This document shows, one piece after another, positions 46,734 to 56,894 of a DNA stretch of 64,000 nucleotides. This DNA comes from Alishewanella longhuensis (lineage in GTDB: Bacteria > Pseudomonadota > Gammaproteobacteria > Enterobacterales > Alteromonadaceae): assembly GCF_014653435.1 (NCBI RefSeq), contig NZ_BNAO01000002.1, positions 160,672-224,671 of the forward strand, read 5' to 3'. The position numbers and the translations under genes were made by a program. Within the stretch, counting starts at the first letter, position 1. Each line of letters starts with the position of its first letter. The notes under the pieces are model-generated. The model saw only the letters and a list, made by a program, of their open reading frames with translations, was not told where the DNA came from and did not search any database.

Positions 46734-47852
46734 ATGTTTAAGCGTATGCTTATTATGCTGATTGTTGTCGTAGTGTTGTTTGGCGGCATCTTTGGCTACA
46801 AAGCCGTTGGCAATTATTTTATGAATCAGTTCTTTGACAATATGCCAATGCCACCGGCAGCTATTACTGCCACCAAGGTAAGTCAGGATAACTGGCAGCC
46901 TTATCTTAATGCGGTGGGTAGCTTTGCAGCCCTTAACAGTACTGAGCTTACCACCGAAGCTAGCGGTATTATCAGCCAGATACAGTTTGAAAATGGCGCG
47001 GCCATTAAAAAAGGCCAGTTGTTAGTACAATTGGATGACAGTGTCGATCAGGCTGAGCTGGCAAGGCTGCAAGCAGCAGAGCAGTTGGCCAAGTTAGAGC
47101 AAAGCCGTTTGGAGCGTTTATTTAAGGATAAGGGCGTTTCCGAGTTAGAGCTACGCCGCAGAGAAAGTGAAGCAGCACAAGCTAGTGCTGCCGTCGCCTC
47201 CCAACAAGCCCGTATTGCGCAAAAGTCGTTATATGCTCCGTTCGATGGTATTGCCGGCATCCGTCAAGTTAGTTTAGGCCAATTGCTAACGGGTGGTACA
47301 CCAGTGGTAAGTTTACAATCGTTGGATCCTATTTATCTTAATTTCACCTTGCCTGAACAACAACTGACGATGGTTGAACTGGGTAAACCTTTATCTATTC
47401 AGGTCGATGCTTTCAAAGACCAACGCTTTAGTGGTGAAATCACGGCTATCGCTCCGGCAATCCGGGAAAGCAGCCGTAGTATTGAGGTACAGGCAACCTT
47501 TGCCAATCCACAGCACCAATTACGCCCGGGAATGTTTGCTAGAGTGCAATTAAATAGCGGTAATGGTAATCAGGTTACACTTATTCCGCAAACCGCTGTG
47601 CAATTTAACCCTTACGGCAACTCGGTATTTGTCATTACTGAACAAGAAGGCCAGCAACAGGCACAACAACGCTTTATTACTACCGGTGAAGCACGTGGCG
47701 ATTTGGTTGCAGTAACGGCAGGTTTAGAAGTCGGTGAGCTAGTAGCCACGTCAGGGTTATTAAAGTTACGTAATGGCGCTGTAGTCAAGATCGTTGAAAA
47801 TGATACCACCAAACCAAGCGCTGATTTAAACCCTACGCCAGCTAACCAGTAA
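46734..47852 (+). CDS. RND efflux periplasmic adaptor subunit
   Basis: Membrane-fusion protein linking the inner-membrane pump to an outer-membrane channel. One N-terminal hydrophobic segment (about 5-22) anchors or exports it; no lipobox. Then a lipoyl/hairpin region (ASGIISQIQFENGAAIKKGQLL and the coiled coil about 100-160), a barrel with SLQSLDPIYLNFTLPEQQL and the proximal domain with LRPGMFARVQL. Length 372. It is 10 bp before the permease gene. The style is that of MexH/VexA-like adaptors. Confidence 0.92.
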   Translation: MFKRMLIMLIVVVVLFGGIFGYKAVGNYFMNQFFDNMPMPPAAITATKVSQDNWQPYLNAVGSFAALNSTELTTEASGIISQIQFENGAAIKKGQLLVQLDDSVDQAELARLQAAEQLAKLEQSRLERLFKDKGVSELELRRRESEAAQASAAVASQQARIAQKSLYAPFDGIAGIRQVSLGQLLTGGTPVVSLQSLDPIYLNFTLPEQQLTMVELGKPLSIQVDAFKDQRFSGEITAIAPAIRESSRSIEVQATFANPQHQLRPGMFARVQLNSGNGNQVTLIPQTAVQFNPYGNSVFVITEQEGQQQAQQRFITTGEARGDLVAVTAGLEVGELVATSGLLKLRNGAVVKIVENDTTKPSADLNPTPANQ

Positions 47853-47862
47853 GGATTTTGCC

Positions 47863-50800
47863 ATGCGCTTTACCGATATTTTTATTCGCAAGCCGATCCT
47901 GGCCAGTGTAGTCAGCTTACTCATTTTGCTGTTGGGTTTAAGAGCCATTAGCGAAATGAATGTGCGACAGTTCCCGGAAATAAAAAATGCCGTGGTCACC
48001 GTTAGCACTGTTTACGTTGGCGCTGATGCAGATTTGATCCAGGGGTTTATCACGACGCCACTAGAACGGGAAATTGCAGCAGCGGAAGGGATTGATTATC
48101 TGGTCTCTACCTCTGTTGCGGGTTCCAGTACCATTCAGGCTTATTTGCGCCTGGATTACGAACCGAATGAAGCACTCACGCAAATCGCAGCCCAGGTAAA
48201 CAAGATCCGCTCTGAGCTGCCAGAAAATGCCCGCGATCCAGTGATCTCATTAAAAATGGGCCAGAACGTTGCAGCCATGTACCTATCGTTTTACTCAGAA
48301 ATACTGGGTAATAATCAGATCACTGACTATCTGGTGCGGGTGGTTGAACCACAGCTGGCGACTATACCTGGCGTGCAGCGCGCAGAAATTTTAGGTGCCC
48401 GCACCTTTGCCATGCGCATCTGGCTTGACCCCGCAAAAATGGCAGCCTACAACCTTACTGGCTCTGATGTAAGCGCAGCCTTACGCAGCAATAATGTGTT
48501 GGCGGCGCTCGGCAGCACCAAAGGGCAAATGGTTACGGTAGCGTTAAATGCCGCTACCGATTTACGCAGTGTCGAAGAGTTCAATGCGCTGGTGATCAGT
48601 GCCGATGGCCAAAGTTTAGTGCGTCTTGGCGATATTGCCGAGGTTGAACTGGGTGCAGAAAGCTATGATAACTCAGTAAGTTTTAATGGCCTGGCCGCCA
48701 CCTTTATGGGCATTGAGATTTCTCCGGATGCCAATGCCCTGGATGTGATTGCCGAAGTACGGAAAGTCTGGAACCGCGATATTATCCCGCAGCTACCGCA
48801 AGGTCTGGACGCCGATATTCCCTATGACTCAACCGAGTATATTGAGAGCGCCATTGATGAAGTCGTCATCTCTATTGTTTTAGCGCTAGTGATCGTAGTA
48901 CTGGTGATCTATGCCTTTTTGGGATCGGTGCGCAGCGTGATTATTCCAGCGGTCGCCATACCAGTATCCTTGGTGGGTACCTTCTTTTTAATGTGGATCT
49001 TAGGCTTCTCGATTAACTTATTAACCTTACTAGCCATGGTGTTAGCCATAGGGATAGTGGTAGATGATGCCATCATTATGCTGGAAAATATCCACCGCTT
49101 TATCGAAGAAGGCCACTCGCGGATTGATGCGGCGATCCTAGGCGCTCGCCAACTCGCCTGGCCTATTATCACTATGTCGACAACGCTGGTCGCGGTATTT
49201 TTACCCATTGGTTTTGTTGGCGGCCTTACCGGCGTGCTCTTTGTCGAGTTTGCCTTTACGCTGGCCGCGTCAGTAATTTTATCCGGGATAGTGGCACTCA
49301 CCTTATCGCCGGTAATGTGTGCTTATATCTTAAAACCACATCAGAACGCCGGTAAAAAAGAAAAATCCTTGGAAGCCTGGCTGGATGCCCGGTTTGAAAA
49401 GCTGCGTACCGGTTATCAGCGGCAACTGCATAGCACCCTAAATACCATGCCGGTAGTGCTAACCTTTGCGGCCATTGTTTTAGTCTCTTGTTACTTCTTG
49501 TTTGTGACCAGCCCCTCTGAGCTGGAACCGGCTGAAGATCAAGGCTTTGTGTTCTCTATTCTGGAGGCCGATAGCTACGCCACGCTAGATTATCTGGAGC
49601 GTAATACCGCCGAGCTAAACAAACTGCCAGAGCAAGCGCCCGAAATCCGCAATGTGTTTATCATTAATGGTATGGGTAGTACTAACTCAGCCATTGCCGG
49701 TTTTGTATTAGCGCCCTGGGATCAGCGTGAACGTAGCACTGCCGAGGTACTAGAACAAAACATTCAGCCACACCTATCTGGGATCCCGGGCTTAAATAGT
49801 TTTGCTTTAGTTCCGCCCTCTTTACCCTCGCCCGGTGATGGTACCCCTATAGAATTTGTGATTGGTTCAACCTTGCCTTTTGCTGCCTTGGATGAAGTAG
49901 TGCAGGAAGTCTTGGGCCGCGCCATGGCATCAGGCCGTTTTATCTTTGTCGATAGCGATCTGAAAATCAATAAACCACGGCAAACGGTGCAGATTGATCG
50001 GGAAAAAGCCGCTTTAATGGGCGTATCGATGCAGCAAATTGCCGCAGATCTTGGCAGCTTGTTATCGGGTGCTGATGCAGGGCGCTTTGCGCTCGATAAT
50101 CGTTCTTACCGGGTTATTCCGCAGGTAGAACGTGCAGAGCGCTTAAACCCGGCTCAGTTAACAGACTACTACACCCGTAATCAACAAGGCGAATTAATCC
50201 CTTTATCAACGCTGGTTACCCTTACCGAGTCAGTTCAACCGCAAGCGTTGCGGGGCTTTCAGCAGTTAAATGCGGTGAAAATCTCCGGTGTACCACGCCC
50301 TGGCGTGCCACTAGGTGAAGCCTTAGCAGTACTGGATCAAATTGCGGCAGAGGTGCTACCGGCAGGCTTTAGTGTCGACTATGCCGGTCAATCACGCCAA
50401 TATAAGCAAGAGGGGCAGCAACTAGTTGTGACCTTCTTCTTTGCCTTGATTGTGATTTTCCTGGTCTTAGCCGCCCAGTTTGAATCCTACAAGAACGCCA
50501 TTATTATTATGGTAACAGTACCGATGAGCGTATGTGGTGCGTTAATCTTCACCAGTTTAGGCGTAACCAGCATCAATATCTATACCCAGGTAGGCTTGCT
50601 GACTTTGGTCGGATTGATCGCTAAACATGGTATTTTGATTGTCGAATTTGCTAATCAGCTGCAACAAGAAGGCAGAAGCAAACGCGATGCTATCGAAGAA
50701 GCCACTGCCCTGCGCCTGCGCCCTATCCTTATGACGACGGCGGCGACAGTGTTGGCGGTTATTCCGCTATTGATTGCCAGTGGCGCCGGAGCCGCCTCGC

Positions 50801-50958
50801 GCTTTGCCATGGGCGTAGTGATTGCCAGTGGTATGACTATCGGTACTTTCTTTACTCTTTATGTCGTACCGGCCATGTATCTACTGCTAGCACGGGATTA
50901 TCAACAAGATCCTGAGATAAGCGGCGATAGTAAAGAGGTAGCTCAACCTGAAGCTTAA
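47863..50958 (+). CDS. RND efflux permease (HAE1 family)
   Basis: Proton-driven drug exporter of 1031 residues, twelve membrane helices in the usual plan. N terminus FTDIFIRKPILASVVSLLI, the proton relay aspartates in GIVVDDAIIMLENI in helix 4, and a C-terminal repeat with GLIAKHGILIVEFANQL and ALRLRPILMTTAATVLA. It resembles the MexI/VexB-like group. No outer-membrane TolC-type gene is in the operon, so a TolC from elsewhere is probably used. A strong terminator follows. Confidence 0.95.
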   Translation: MRFTDIFIRKPILASVVSLLILLLGLRAISEMNVRQFPEIKNAVVTVSTVYVGADADLIQGFITTPLEREIAAAEGIDYLVSTSVAGSSTIQAYLRLDYEPNEALTQIAAQVNKIRSELPENARDPVISLKMGQNVAAMYLSFYSEILGNNQITDYLVRVVEPQLATIPGVQRAEILGARTFAMRIWLDPAKMAAYNLTGSDVSAALRSNNVLAALGSTKGQMVTVALNAATDLRSVEEFNALVISADGQSLVRLGDIAEVELGAESYDNSVSFNGLAATFMGIEISPDANALDVIAEVRKVWNRDIIPQLPQGLDADIPYDSTEYIESAIDEVVISIVLALVIVVLVIYAFLGSVRSVIIPAVAIPVSLVGTFFLMWILGFSINLLTLLAMVLAIGIVVDDAIIMLENIHRFIEEGHSRIDAAILGARQLAWPIITMSTTLVAVFLPIGFVGGLTGVLFVEFAFTLAASVILSGIVALTLSPVMCAYILKPHQNAGKKEKSLEAWLDARFEKLRTGYQRQLHSTLNTMPVVLTFAAIVLVSCYFLFVTSPSELEPAEDQGFVFSILEADSYATLDYLERNTAELNKLPEQAPEIRNVFIINGMGSTNSAIAGFVLAPWDQRERSTAEVLEQNIQPHLSGIPGLNSFALVPPSLPSPGDGTPIEFVIGSTLPFAALDEVVQEVLGRAMASGRFIFVDSDLKINKPRQTVQIDREKAALMGVSMQQIAADLGSLLSGADAGRFALDNRSYRVIPQVERAERLNPAQLTDYYTRNQQGELIPLSTLVTLTESVQPQALRGFQQLNAVKISGVPRPGVPLGEALAVLDQIAAEVLPAGFSVDYAGQSRQYKQEGQQLVVTFFFALIVIFLVLAAQFESYKNAIIIMVTVPMSVCGALIFTSLGVTSINIYTQVGLLTLVGLIAKHGILIVEFANQLQQEGRSKRDAIEEATALRLRPILMTTAATVLAVIPLLIASGAGAASRFAMGVVIASGMTIGTFFTLYVVPAMYLLLARDYQQDPEISGDSKEVAQPEA

Positions 50959-51007
50959 CGGTCTAAGAGAATATTCACTCACTGTACAGCGCATTTAACG
51001 AGCTGTA

Positions 51008-51043
51008 AAAATAAGGCGGGAACGCAATCCCGCCTTATTTTAT
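51008..51043. terminator. bidirectional terminator between the RND operon and rhtA
   Basis: AAATAAGGCGGG pairs with CCCGCCTTATTT around an eight-base loop, with A-rich and T-rich flanks. It serves both the RND operon (plus) and rhtA (minus). Confidence 0.92.
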
Positions 51044-51076
51044 CCGTTGCTGATTAACCAAGAGCAGCTATAAGCC

Positions 51077-51952
51077 CTAATTTGTTGCAGGCACGGCAGC
51101 CTTTCTCTGGCCTGACAAGGTACTTCCTAACGATGCCCCGATAACCAATAGGATCGCCAACCACTGGCTAAAGCTAAGTAACTCGCTGAGTAATAAAAAC
51201 CCGGCCATTGCTGCAATAGCAGGTTCTAAGCTCATTAATACACTAAAGCTTTGCGCTGGTAAATTCTTCAACGCCACCATTTCCAGACTATAAGGTAATG
51301 CACTGGACAAGGCTGCGACGGCTATGGCTAATGGGATCACCTGCCAACTTAAAAGAGCACTGCCAGCACTGACCACTCCTATAGGGACCAAAAAACAGGC
51401 TGCTACCGTCATCCCTAACGCGACAGTAATGCCACCAGAAGCCAGATTACCAGCGCGCTGCCCAAATAAAATGTAGCCAGCCCAGCAGGCTCCGGCACCA
51501 AGCGCTAACATAACACCAACAGGATCTAAGGCATCGACACTACGCATATCCGGCAGTAATAATAAAATACCACCGAGCGCCAGCGCGACCCAGAGTAAAT
51601 CCAAACGCCGCCGCGATGAAAACAAGGCTACTGCCAAAGGCCCGGTAAATTCTAACGCTACCCCTATACCCAGCGGGATACGAGCGATGGCTAAATAAAA
51701 CAGTAAATTCATACCGCCCAGACAAATACCGTACACGATGACCGCACGCCAGTTCCGTCCTTGTGGCAGGTGACGCCAGGGGCGAAATACCAGCCAAAGC
51801 ATGATAGCCGAAAAACCAACACGCAAAGCCGTGGTGCCAGCAGGACCTATTACCGGAAATAACTGTTTGGCCACTGAGGCCCCGGATTGGATAGTGACCA
51901 TCGCCAGCAAAACACTGACAATGGCGAGCAATACCGCCTTATTGTGTTGCAA
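51077..51952 (-). CDS. rhtA: threonine/homoserine exporter RhtA
   Basis: Ten-helix EamA-type inner-membrane exporter. It matches E. coli RhtA along its length: the start MVTIQSGASVAKQLFPVIGP, the middle IPLGIGVALEFTGPLAVALF and LGAGACWAGYILFGQRAG, and the end ALSSALPYSLEMVALKNLP. Length 291 (E. coli 295). It is monocistronic and converges with the RND operon. Confidence 0.88.
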   Translation of the reverse strand: MQHNKAVLLAIVSVLLAMVTIQSGASVAKQLFPVIGPAGTTALRVGFSAIMLWLVFRPWRHLPQGRNWRAVIVYGICLGGMNLLFYLAIARIPLGIGVALEFTGPLAVALFSSRRRLDLLWVALALGGILLLLPDMRSVDALDPVGVMLALGAGACWAGYILFGQRAGNLASGGITVALGMTVAACFLVPIGVVSAGSALLSWQVIPLAIAVAALSSALPYSLEMVALKNLPAQSFSVLMSLEPAIAAMAGFLLLSELLSFSQWLAILLVIGASLGSTLSGQRKAAVPATN

Positions 51953-52267
51953 GACAACTCTCCATTTAAACTCTTTTCAGTGCGACTTTTATGTCAGCAC
52001 CGTCTTACTACTATTGTATGTCAAGCGCGGCGGCTATAGCGTGTTTTGTCCGGTTATTTTGCACCGAAAACAGGCAAATTGCTTTAACCTGACGCATCGC
52101 CCGCCATGACTCAAGGTGAACTAGCTGGTAACTCATAAAAAATTCATAATATTTTTAGATATTTGTCATAGCTTTACCGCAATGTTGGCTACTGCCAAAC
52201 GACTGGCATAGTAGCTGCAACTTGTTCGTTGGACATTAGGACGAAACAAGCAACACTGAGGTGATTT
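51953..52267. other. intergenic region upstream of the DUF3422 and rhtA genes
   Basis: Divergent promoter region of 315 bp. Near its right end an imperfect inverted repeat CTTGTTCGT (52221-52229) / ACGAAACAAG (52241-52250) could fold in the 5' leader of the DUF3422 gene, just ahead of its GAGGTGA ribosome binding site. No gene or known RNA was recognised. Confidence 0.35.
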
Positions 52268-53545
52268 ATGGAAAGTCTGTCCCGCCGTAACCATCCACTA
52301 CGTGATGTATTAGATAAAGAACTGCAACAGCGTACCTTTCCGCCAGTTACTGCTCCCTGCCGCCTGTGTCATTTTATGCTAACAGTGACACCGGCTTCCA
52401 GAACGCTGGAATTTCAACTAATGCAACAGCTAGCTTTACAATTGGGTAGTCAGCTCGCAGAGAACGCTCAGGATATTACCCTACCACTTTATGGCCAATG
52501 GCTCCGTTGGGAGCGCCATGGAGAGTTTTCCAGCTATACCTTTATCCGACAAGGTGCTGAGCAACCCTGGTTTGATGATCCGCTGGATTTTTTACCCGCA
52601 CGGGATTGGTTTAGTGAGATACCCGGCCAGATTTTTCGTATTGTGCAACTTACCGTTGTTGCCAGTGAACAAGAATTAATTGCGTATGACGTCGCCTCAC
52701 TGTTTAACGCTGAGAACTGTATTAGTAGTCAATTGGCCGCAGGTAAAGCACGGATCTGGACCGATTTTCAGAAACATGCTGAAGGCGCAGGCCGGATGCT
52801 GCTGGTCAATGCAGGCTTATCCGCAGGGGCGTTGGGGCGCCTGGTCCAGCAGCTGTTTGATTTGGGCAACTATCGAAAATTATCCTTATTGGGCTGGCCA
52901 GTGTCCAGACAAAGCTTACATAAGCTTAATCAACTAGAACAGGAATTAGCACAACTCACCCAACGTATTGAACAAGAACCACACAATGATGAGCAGTTAT
53001 TAAAGGAAATTATTCAGCTAGCAGCCGCCACTGAGCGTTTAATTGCTGAAAACAATTCACGCTTACAAGCTACTGCAGCCTATTATCAGTTAACACTAGA
53101 CCGGTTAAAAGCGCTAGAAGAAATAGCTATTGATGATTTGTTGTCGCTGCAAGACTTTACAGCGAGACGACTCACCCCAGCCTTTCGAACTAGTGAATCG
53201 GTACAAATGCGACAAAATACCCTGTCTGGACGGCTCGGTCGCTCTACCGAATTATTACGCACCCGAATCAACCTAAAGCTTGAACAACAAAATCAGCAAC
53301 TCTTGCTCTCTATGGAACAGAAAGCTAAGCTACAATTAAAATTACAACAAATGGTAGAAGGTTTTTCCTTTGTTGCTATTAGCTATTACGCTGTGCAATT
53401 AGGTGATAAATTATTAGCTGCTACATCGTATTGGCTAACTGATCTGAACTTGGCGTTCTGGCAAAGTTTGAGTGTGCCTATCATCGTGTTAACGGTAGCA
53501 ATACTCCTAAGTTGGCTTGGTAGGCGCGCAAAAAAACAACACTAA
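52268..53545 (+). CDS. DUF3422 family membrane-anchored protein
   Basis: A 425-residue protein matching DUF3422: the N-terminal HPLRDVLDKELQQRTFPP, then a mixed alpha/beta domain with GQIFRIVQL, a long coiled coil (about 210-370, LNQLEQELAQLTQRIEQEP and RTRINLKLEQQNQQ) and two hydrophobic segments at the C terminus (about 365-385 and 397-418). The layout suggests a cytoplasmic body tethered to the inner membrane. Function is unknown. It is 11 bp before a lytic transglycosylase gene, likely co-transcribed. Confidence 0.85.
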   Translation: MESLSRRNHPLRDVLDKELQQRTFPPVTAPCRLCHFMLTVTPASRTLEFQLMQQLALQLGSQLAENAQDITLPLYGQWLRWERHGEFSSYTFIRQGAEQPWFDDPLDFLPARDWFSEIPGQIFRIVQLTVVASEQELIAYDVASLFNAENCISSQLAAGKARIWTDFQKHAEGAGRMLLVNAGLSAGALGRLVQQLFDLGNYRKLSLLGWPVSRQSLHKLNQLEQELAQLTQRIEQEPHNDEQLLKEIIQLAAATERLIAENNSRLQATAAYYQLTLDRLKALEEIAIDDLLSLQDFTARRLTPAFRTSESVQMRQNTLSGRLGRSTELLRTRINLKLEQQNQQLLLSMEQKAKLQLKLQQMVEGFSFVAISYYAVQLGDKLLAATSYWLTDLNLAFWQSLSVPIIVLTVAILLSWLGRRAKKQH

Positions 53546-53556
53546 GGATCTATCTG

Positions 53557-54243
53557 GTGCAACGCTATTTATCTATCCTGGTAATTTGGGCCTGCTTAAA
53601 CCAATTAGGTTATGCCACTGAATTACCAGTCAATAAACCACAGGTTAAGCTTTCTCCATCTGCGGCACCGGTTCAATCCATCCCAGTACAAGCTAAACCG
53701 CAGTTTGTGGTTTACAAAACCGTGTCGGCCGATGGGGTAGCACATTTTTCTGATCAACGTCCGCGCGCAGTACCCTTTGAATTACTACGGTACGATTGCT
53801 TTGCCTGTGCCCCCGCTTCCAGTATTAATTGGCAAAATACGCCCTTATTTACACAACGTTTTTCCAAAATAATTAGTACCGTAGCGCATGAGCAGCAACT
53901 TGAGAAGGCGTTAATTAGAGCGGTTATCCATGCGGAGTCTGCCTTTAACCCTGCCGCCATTTCGGCAAAAGGTGCGGCAGGGTTAATGCAATTGATGCCA
54001 ACAACGATGCAGCACTTTGCTGTACAAAATGCGCTGGAACCCGAGCAGAATATCCGGGCTGGTAGCCAGTATTTAGCCAAACTATTAGTCGACTTTAACG
54101 GCGATTTACCCTTGGCACTGGCAGCTTACAATGCCGGCCCCGGCGCAGTAAGGCGGTACAATGGCATCCCCCCTTTTCCAGAGACACAGGCTTATGTAGA
54201 GCGAGTGCAAATTTTACTTGCCCGATATGCACAAAACCCCTAA
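53557..54243 (+). CDS. lytic transglycosylase with N-terminal DUF4124-like region
   Basis: Peptidoglycan-cleaving protein of 228 residues. A signal peptide (about 1-20), a proline/serine-rich linker, a short DUF4124-like piece (VVYKTVSADGVAHFSDQRP) and an SLT domain (about 110-225) with catalytic Glu in HAESAFNPAAISAKGAAGLMQLMP and later AAYNAGPGAV. The start is GTG at 53557 after AAGGA. It ends overlapping the convergent CBS gene by 4 bp, without room for a terminator. Confidence 0.9.
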   Translation: MQRYLSILVIWACLNQLGYATELPVNKPQVKLSPSAAPVQSIPVQAKPQFVVYKTVSADGVAHFSDQRPRAVPFELLRYDCFACAPASSINWQNTPLFTQRFSKIISTVAHEQQLEKALIRAVIHAESAFNPAAISAKGAAGLMQLMPTTMQHFAVQNALEPEQNIRAGSQYLAKLLVDFNGDLPLALAAYNAGPGAVRRYNGIPPFPETQAYVERVQILLARYAQNP

Positions 54244-54671
54244 GGCTTTTGTGCCGATTTCGCAAACAAGGCGGCTTTGACGACATCTTTCCAGGAGAGC
54301 AATCCAAGCAAATGATTGTGCTTGTCAGTCACCACCAAACAGCTGATATTGTTTTCTACCAGCATAGCCGCAGCCGCTCGTAAACTAACATCTGCTTGCA
54401 CCGTGATAACGGGGGAAACCATCACCTGATGAACTTTACGGGTTCGCATAAAAAGCCCGATAGCTTGATCACTAGCGGCGTCCATTACCGGACTAAGCTG
54501 TTTAAAATAATCTTTTACCGAGACAATGCCTATTACTTTGTCGGTACTGTCAACTACCGGAACGTGCTGAAAACGTGCTTGGCTAAATACCTGACGTAGT
54601 GATGCCAGATTAGCATCACCATGGGTGGTAATTAACTTCGCTCTTGATGTCATAATAGCCAGTAGCGACAT
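54240..54671 (-). CDS. CBS domain-pair protein in the pilT-pilU operon
   Basis: A 143-residue stand-alone Bateman module: CBS 1 about 8-65 (FQHVPVVDSTDKVIGIVSVKDYF) and CBS 2 about 80-140 (NISCLVVTDKHNHLLGLLSWKDVV). It lies 13 bp after pilU on the same strand, and may sense nucleotides for the twitching-motility genes; that link is inference from position. It converges with the lytic transglycosylase gene with a 4-bp overlap. Confidence 0.87.
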   Translation of the reverse strand: MSLLAIMTSRAKLITTHGDANLASLRQVFSQARFQHVPVVDSTDKVIGIVSVKDYFKQLSPVMDAASDQAIGLFMRTRKVHQVMVSPVITVQADVSLRAAAAMLVENNISCLVVTDKHNHLLGLLSWKDVVKAALFAKSAQKP

Positions 54672-54684
54672 AGGTCACTCCATT

Positions 54685-55806
54685 TTACAACTCGTTGTCC
54701 ATACGATCTAAAGTCACCCCAGACAAGAAACCTGAGCCTTTAACTTCATTATTCCGTAGTTTAATGAGTAAGCGCAGATCGTTCGGCGAATCAGCATGGT
54801 GGATAGCATCAGCATAACTAATAACGTTACGCTGGTATAGATCATAGAGTGCCTGATCGAAGGTTTGCATGCCTAACTCTCTGGATTTAGTCATCACACT
54901 CTTAATTTCACCAATTTCCCCCTTGCTGATCAGATCAGCAATTAGCGGTGAATTTAACAGTACCTCAATAGCGGCAACCCGGCCGTTGCCATCAGCAGTG
55001 GGGATCAATTGTTGTGCCACTATACCGCGCAAGTTTAATGATAAATCAAACAATAACTTGTCATGCATTTCTTTCGGCACCAAATGCATAATACGGTCAA
55101 TAGCCTGGTTAGCATTGTTGGCGTGCAAAGTTGCAATACAGAGATGCCCGGTTTCTGCAAAAGATAAGGCATATTCCATCGTGTCTTGCGAACGGATTTC
55201 ACCGATTAAGATCACATCAGGAGCCTGACGTAGGGAGCTTTTTAATGCCGCATCGAAAGACTCAGTATCAATACCGACTTCCCGCTGGGTGATTAAACTT
55301 CGTTCATGCTGATGCACAAACTCTATCGGATCCTCGATGGTTAAAATATGTCCCTTCGCATTCTTATTACGATAGCCAATTAATGCCGCTAACGAAGTTG
55401 ACTTACCGGTACCCGTTCCCCCAACAAACAATACCAGCCCGCGTTTGGACATGATAATTTCTTTTAAAATGGGCGGCAGGCCAAGATCATCGACGTTAGG
55501 TATAGTAGTGACGATACGGCGCATCACCATGCCAGCTTGATCACGCTGCCAAAATGCTGATACACGAAACCGACCTGCGTCATTTGCAATCGCAAAATTA
55601 CATTCTTTGGTGGTATTAAACTCATGCTGCTGTTTATCATTCATCGCCGATAACACCAGACTAAGCGAGTCAATTTCACTTAGCGGTTTATCGTCAATCG
55701 GCAGTAATTCACCATTTACTTTTGCAGCCACCGGCATACCTGCAGTAACAAATAGATCCGATGCTTTCAGTTCAACCATTTTTTTCTGATAATCAACTAA
55801 CTGCAT
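54685..55806 (-). CDS. pilU: type IV pilus retraction ATPase PilU
   Basis: PilT-like hexameric ATPase working with PilT in pilus retraction. Walker A is GGTGTGKST near residue 130; the Asp box, Walker B VILIGEIRSQDTMEYAL and ETGHLCIATLHANNA follow. Length 373 and the longer C-terminal tail fit PilU rather than PilT. It lies 8 bp after pilT and 13 bp before a CBS gene. Confidence 0.94.
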   Translation of the reverse strand: MQLVDYQKKMVELKASDLFVTAGMPVAAKVNGELLPIDDKPLSEIDSLSLVLSAMNDKQQHEFNTTKECNFAIANDAGRFRVSAFWQRDQAGMVMRRIVTTIPNVDDLGLPPILKEIIMSKRGLVLFVGGTGTGKSTSLAALIGYRNKNAKGHILTIEDPIEFVHQHERSLITQREVGIDTESFDAALKSSLRQAPDVILIGEIRSQDTMEYALSFAETGHLCIATLHANNANQAIDRIMHLVPKEMHDKLLFDLSLNLRGIVAQQLIPTADGNGRVAAIEVLLNSPLIADLISKGEIGEIKSVMTKSRELGMQTFDQALYDLYQRNVISYADAIHHADSPNDLRLLIKLRNNEVKGSGFLSGVTLDRMDNEL

Positions 55807-55814
55807 AAAAACCT

Positions 55815-56867
55815 CTACATTCGCCCCATACCACCAAAGGTATTTTTGTCTTGCGCCTTGGCTGCGGCATCTTTTTGGCTAACCAAGCCACGATTAACCA
55901 AATTCACCAAACACTGATCCATTGTTTGCATGCCGTGAGCTGCTCCCGTTTGAATCACAGAATACATTTGAGCGATTTTATCTTCCCGGATCAGGTTGCG
56001 GATAGCGGGTAAACCCACCATAATTTCATGCGCAGCGATACGGCCACCACCCACTTTTTTCAAAAGCGTCTGTGAAATTACTGCCCTTAATGATTCTGAG
56101 AGCATAGAACGTACCATCGCTTTTTCCTCTCCCGGAAATACGTCAATAATCCGGTCAATGGTTTTTGGTGCTGAGGTAGTATGCAAGGTACCAAATACTA
56201 AATGGCCCGTCTCAGCCGCTGTCATCGCTAAGCGAATAGTTTCCAAATCTCGCAATTCACCTACTAGGATCACATCAGGATCTTCACGTAATGCAGATCG
56301 CAGCGCATTACTGAAACTATGCGTGTCTCTATGCACCTCACGCTGGTTTATCAGGCTAAACTTATTGCTATGCACAAATTCGATTGGATCTTCAATTGTA
56401 AGGATGTGATCAAACCGGCTACTGTTAATATAGTCAATCATCGCTGCCAAAGTGGTGCTTTTCCCCGAACCGGTCGGTCCGGTAACTAACACTAAACCAC
56501 GAGGGTTTTCTGATATGGTTTTGAAAATATCCGGAGCGCCTAAATCGTCCAGTGTTAATACATCACTGGGAATGGTCCGAAATACTGCTGCTGCGCCGCG
56601 GTTTTGTACGAAAGCATTAACCCGGAATCGAGCCAGGTTTGGTACATCAAACGAAAAATCTGATTCCAGTCGCTCTTCGTATTCTTTACGCTGCTTATCC
56701 GTCATAATCTCATAGATGAGTGCGTGGACCTGTTTATGTGTTAAAGGCGGGATATTTAATTTGCGCACGTCACCGTCTACCCGAATCAGTGGCGGTACAC
56801 CGGCAGAAAGATGTAAATCAGAGGCCTTATGTTCCACACTAAAGGCTAATAATTCGGTAATATCCAT
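55815..56867 (-). CDS. pilT: type IV pilus retraction ATPase PilT
   Basis: Motor that depolymerises type IV pili for twitching. The N-terminal MDITELLAFSVEHKASDLHLS is the family start; Walker A is GPTGSGKST, Walker B VILVGELRDLETIRLA with the AIRNLIREDK motif of PilT near the C terminus. An ATG six codons upstream is in frame, but the ATG at 56865-56867 fits the family and gives 350 residues. It is divergent from yggS across only 27 bp, the order also seen in E. coli and Pseudomonas. Confidence 0.95.
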   Translation of the reverse strand: MDITELLAFSVEHKASDLHLSAGVPPLIRVDGDVRKLNIPPLTHKQVHALIYEIMTDKQRKEYEERLESDFSFDVPNLARFRVNAFVQNRGAAAVFRTIPSDVLTLDDLGAPDIFKTISENPRGLVLVTGPTGSGKSTTLAAMIDYINSSRFDHILTIEDPIEFVHSNKFSLINQREVHRDTHSFSNALRSALREDPDVILVGELRDLETIRLAMTAAETGHLVFGTLHTTSAPKTIDRIIDVFPGEEKAMVRSMLSESLRAVISQTLLKKVGGGRIAAHEIMVGLPAIRNLIREDKIAQMYSVIQTGAAHGMQTMDQCLVNLVNRGLVSQKDAAAKAQDKNTFGGMGRM

Positions 56868-56894
56868 ACTATGGAATCTCCACATTAACTACTT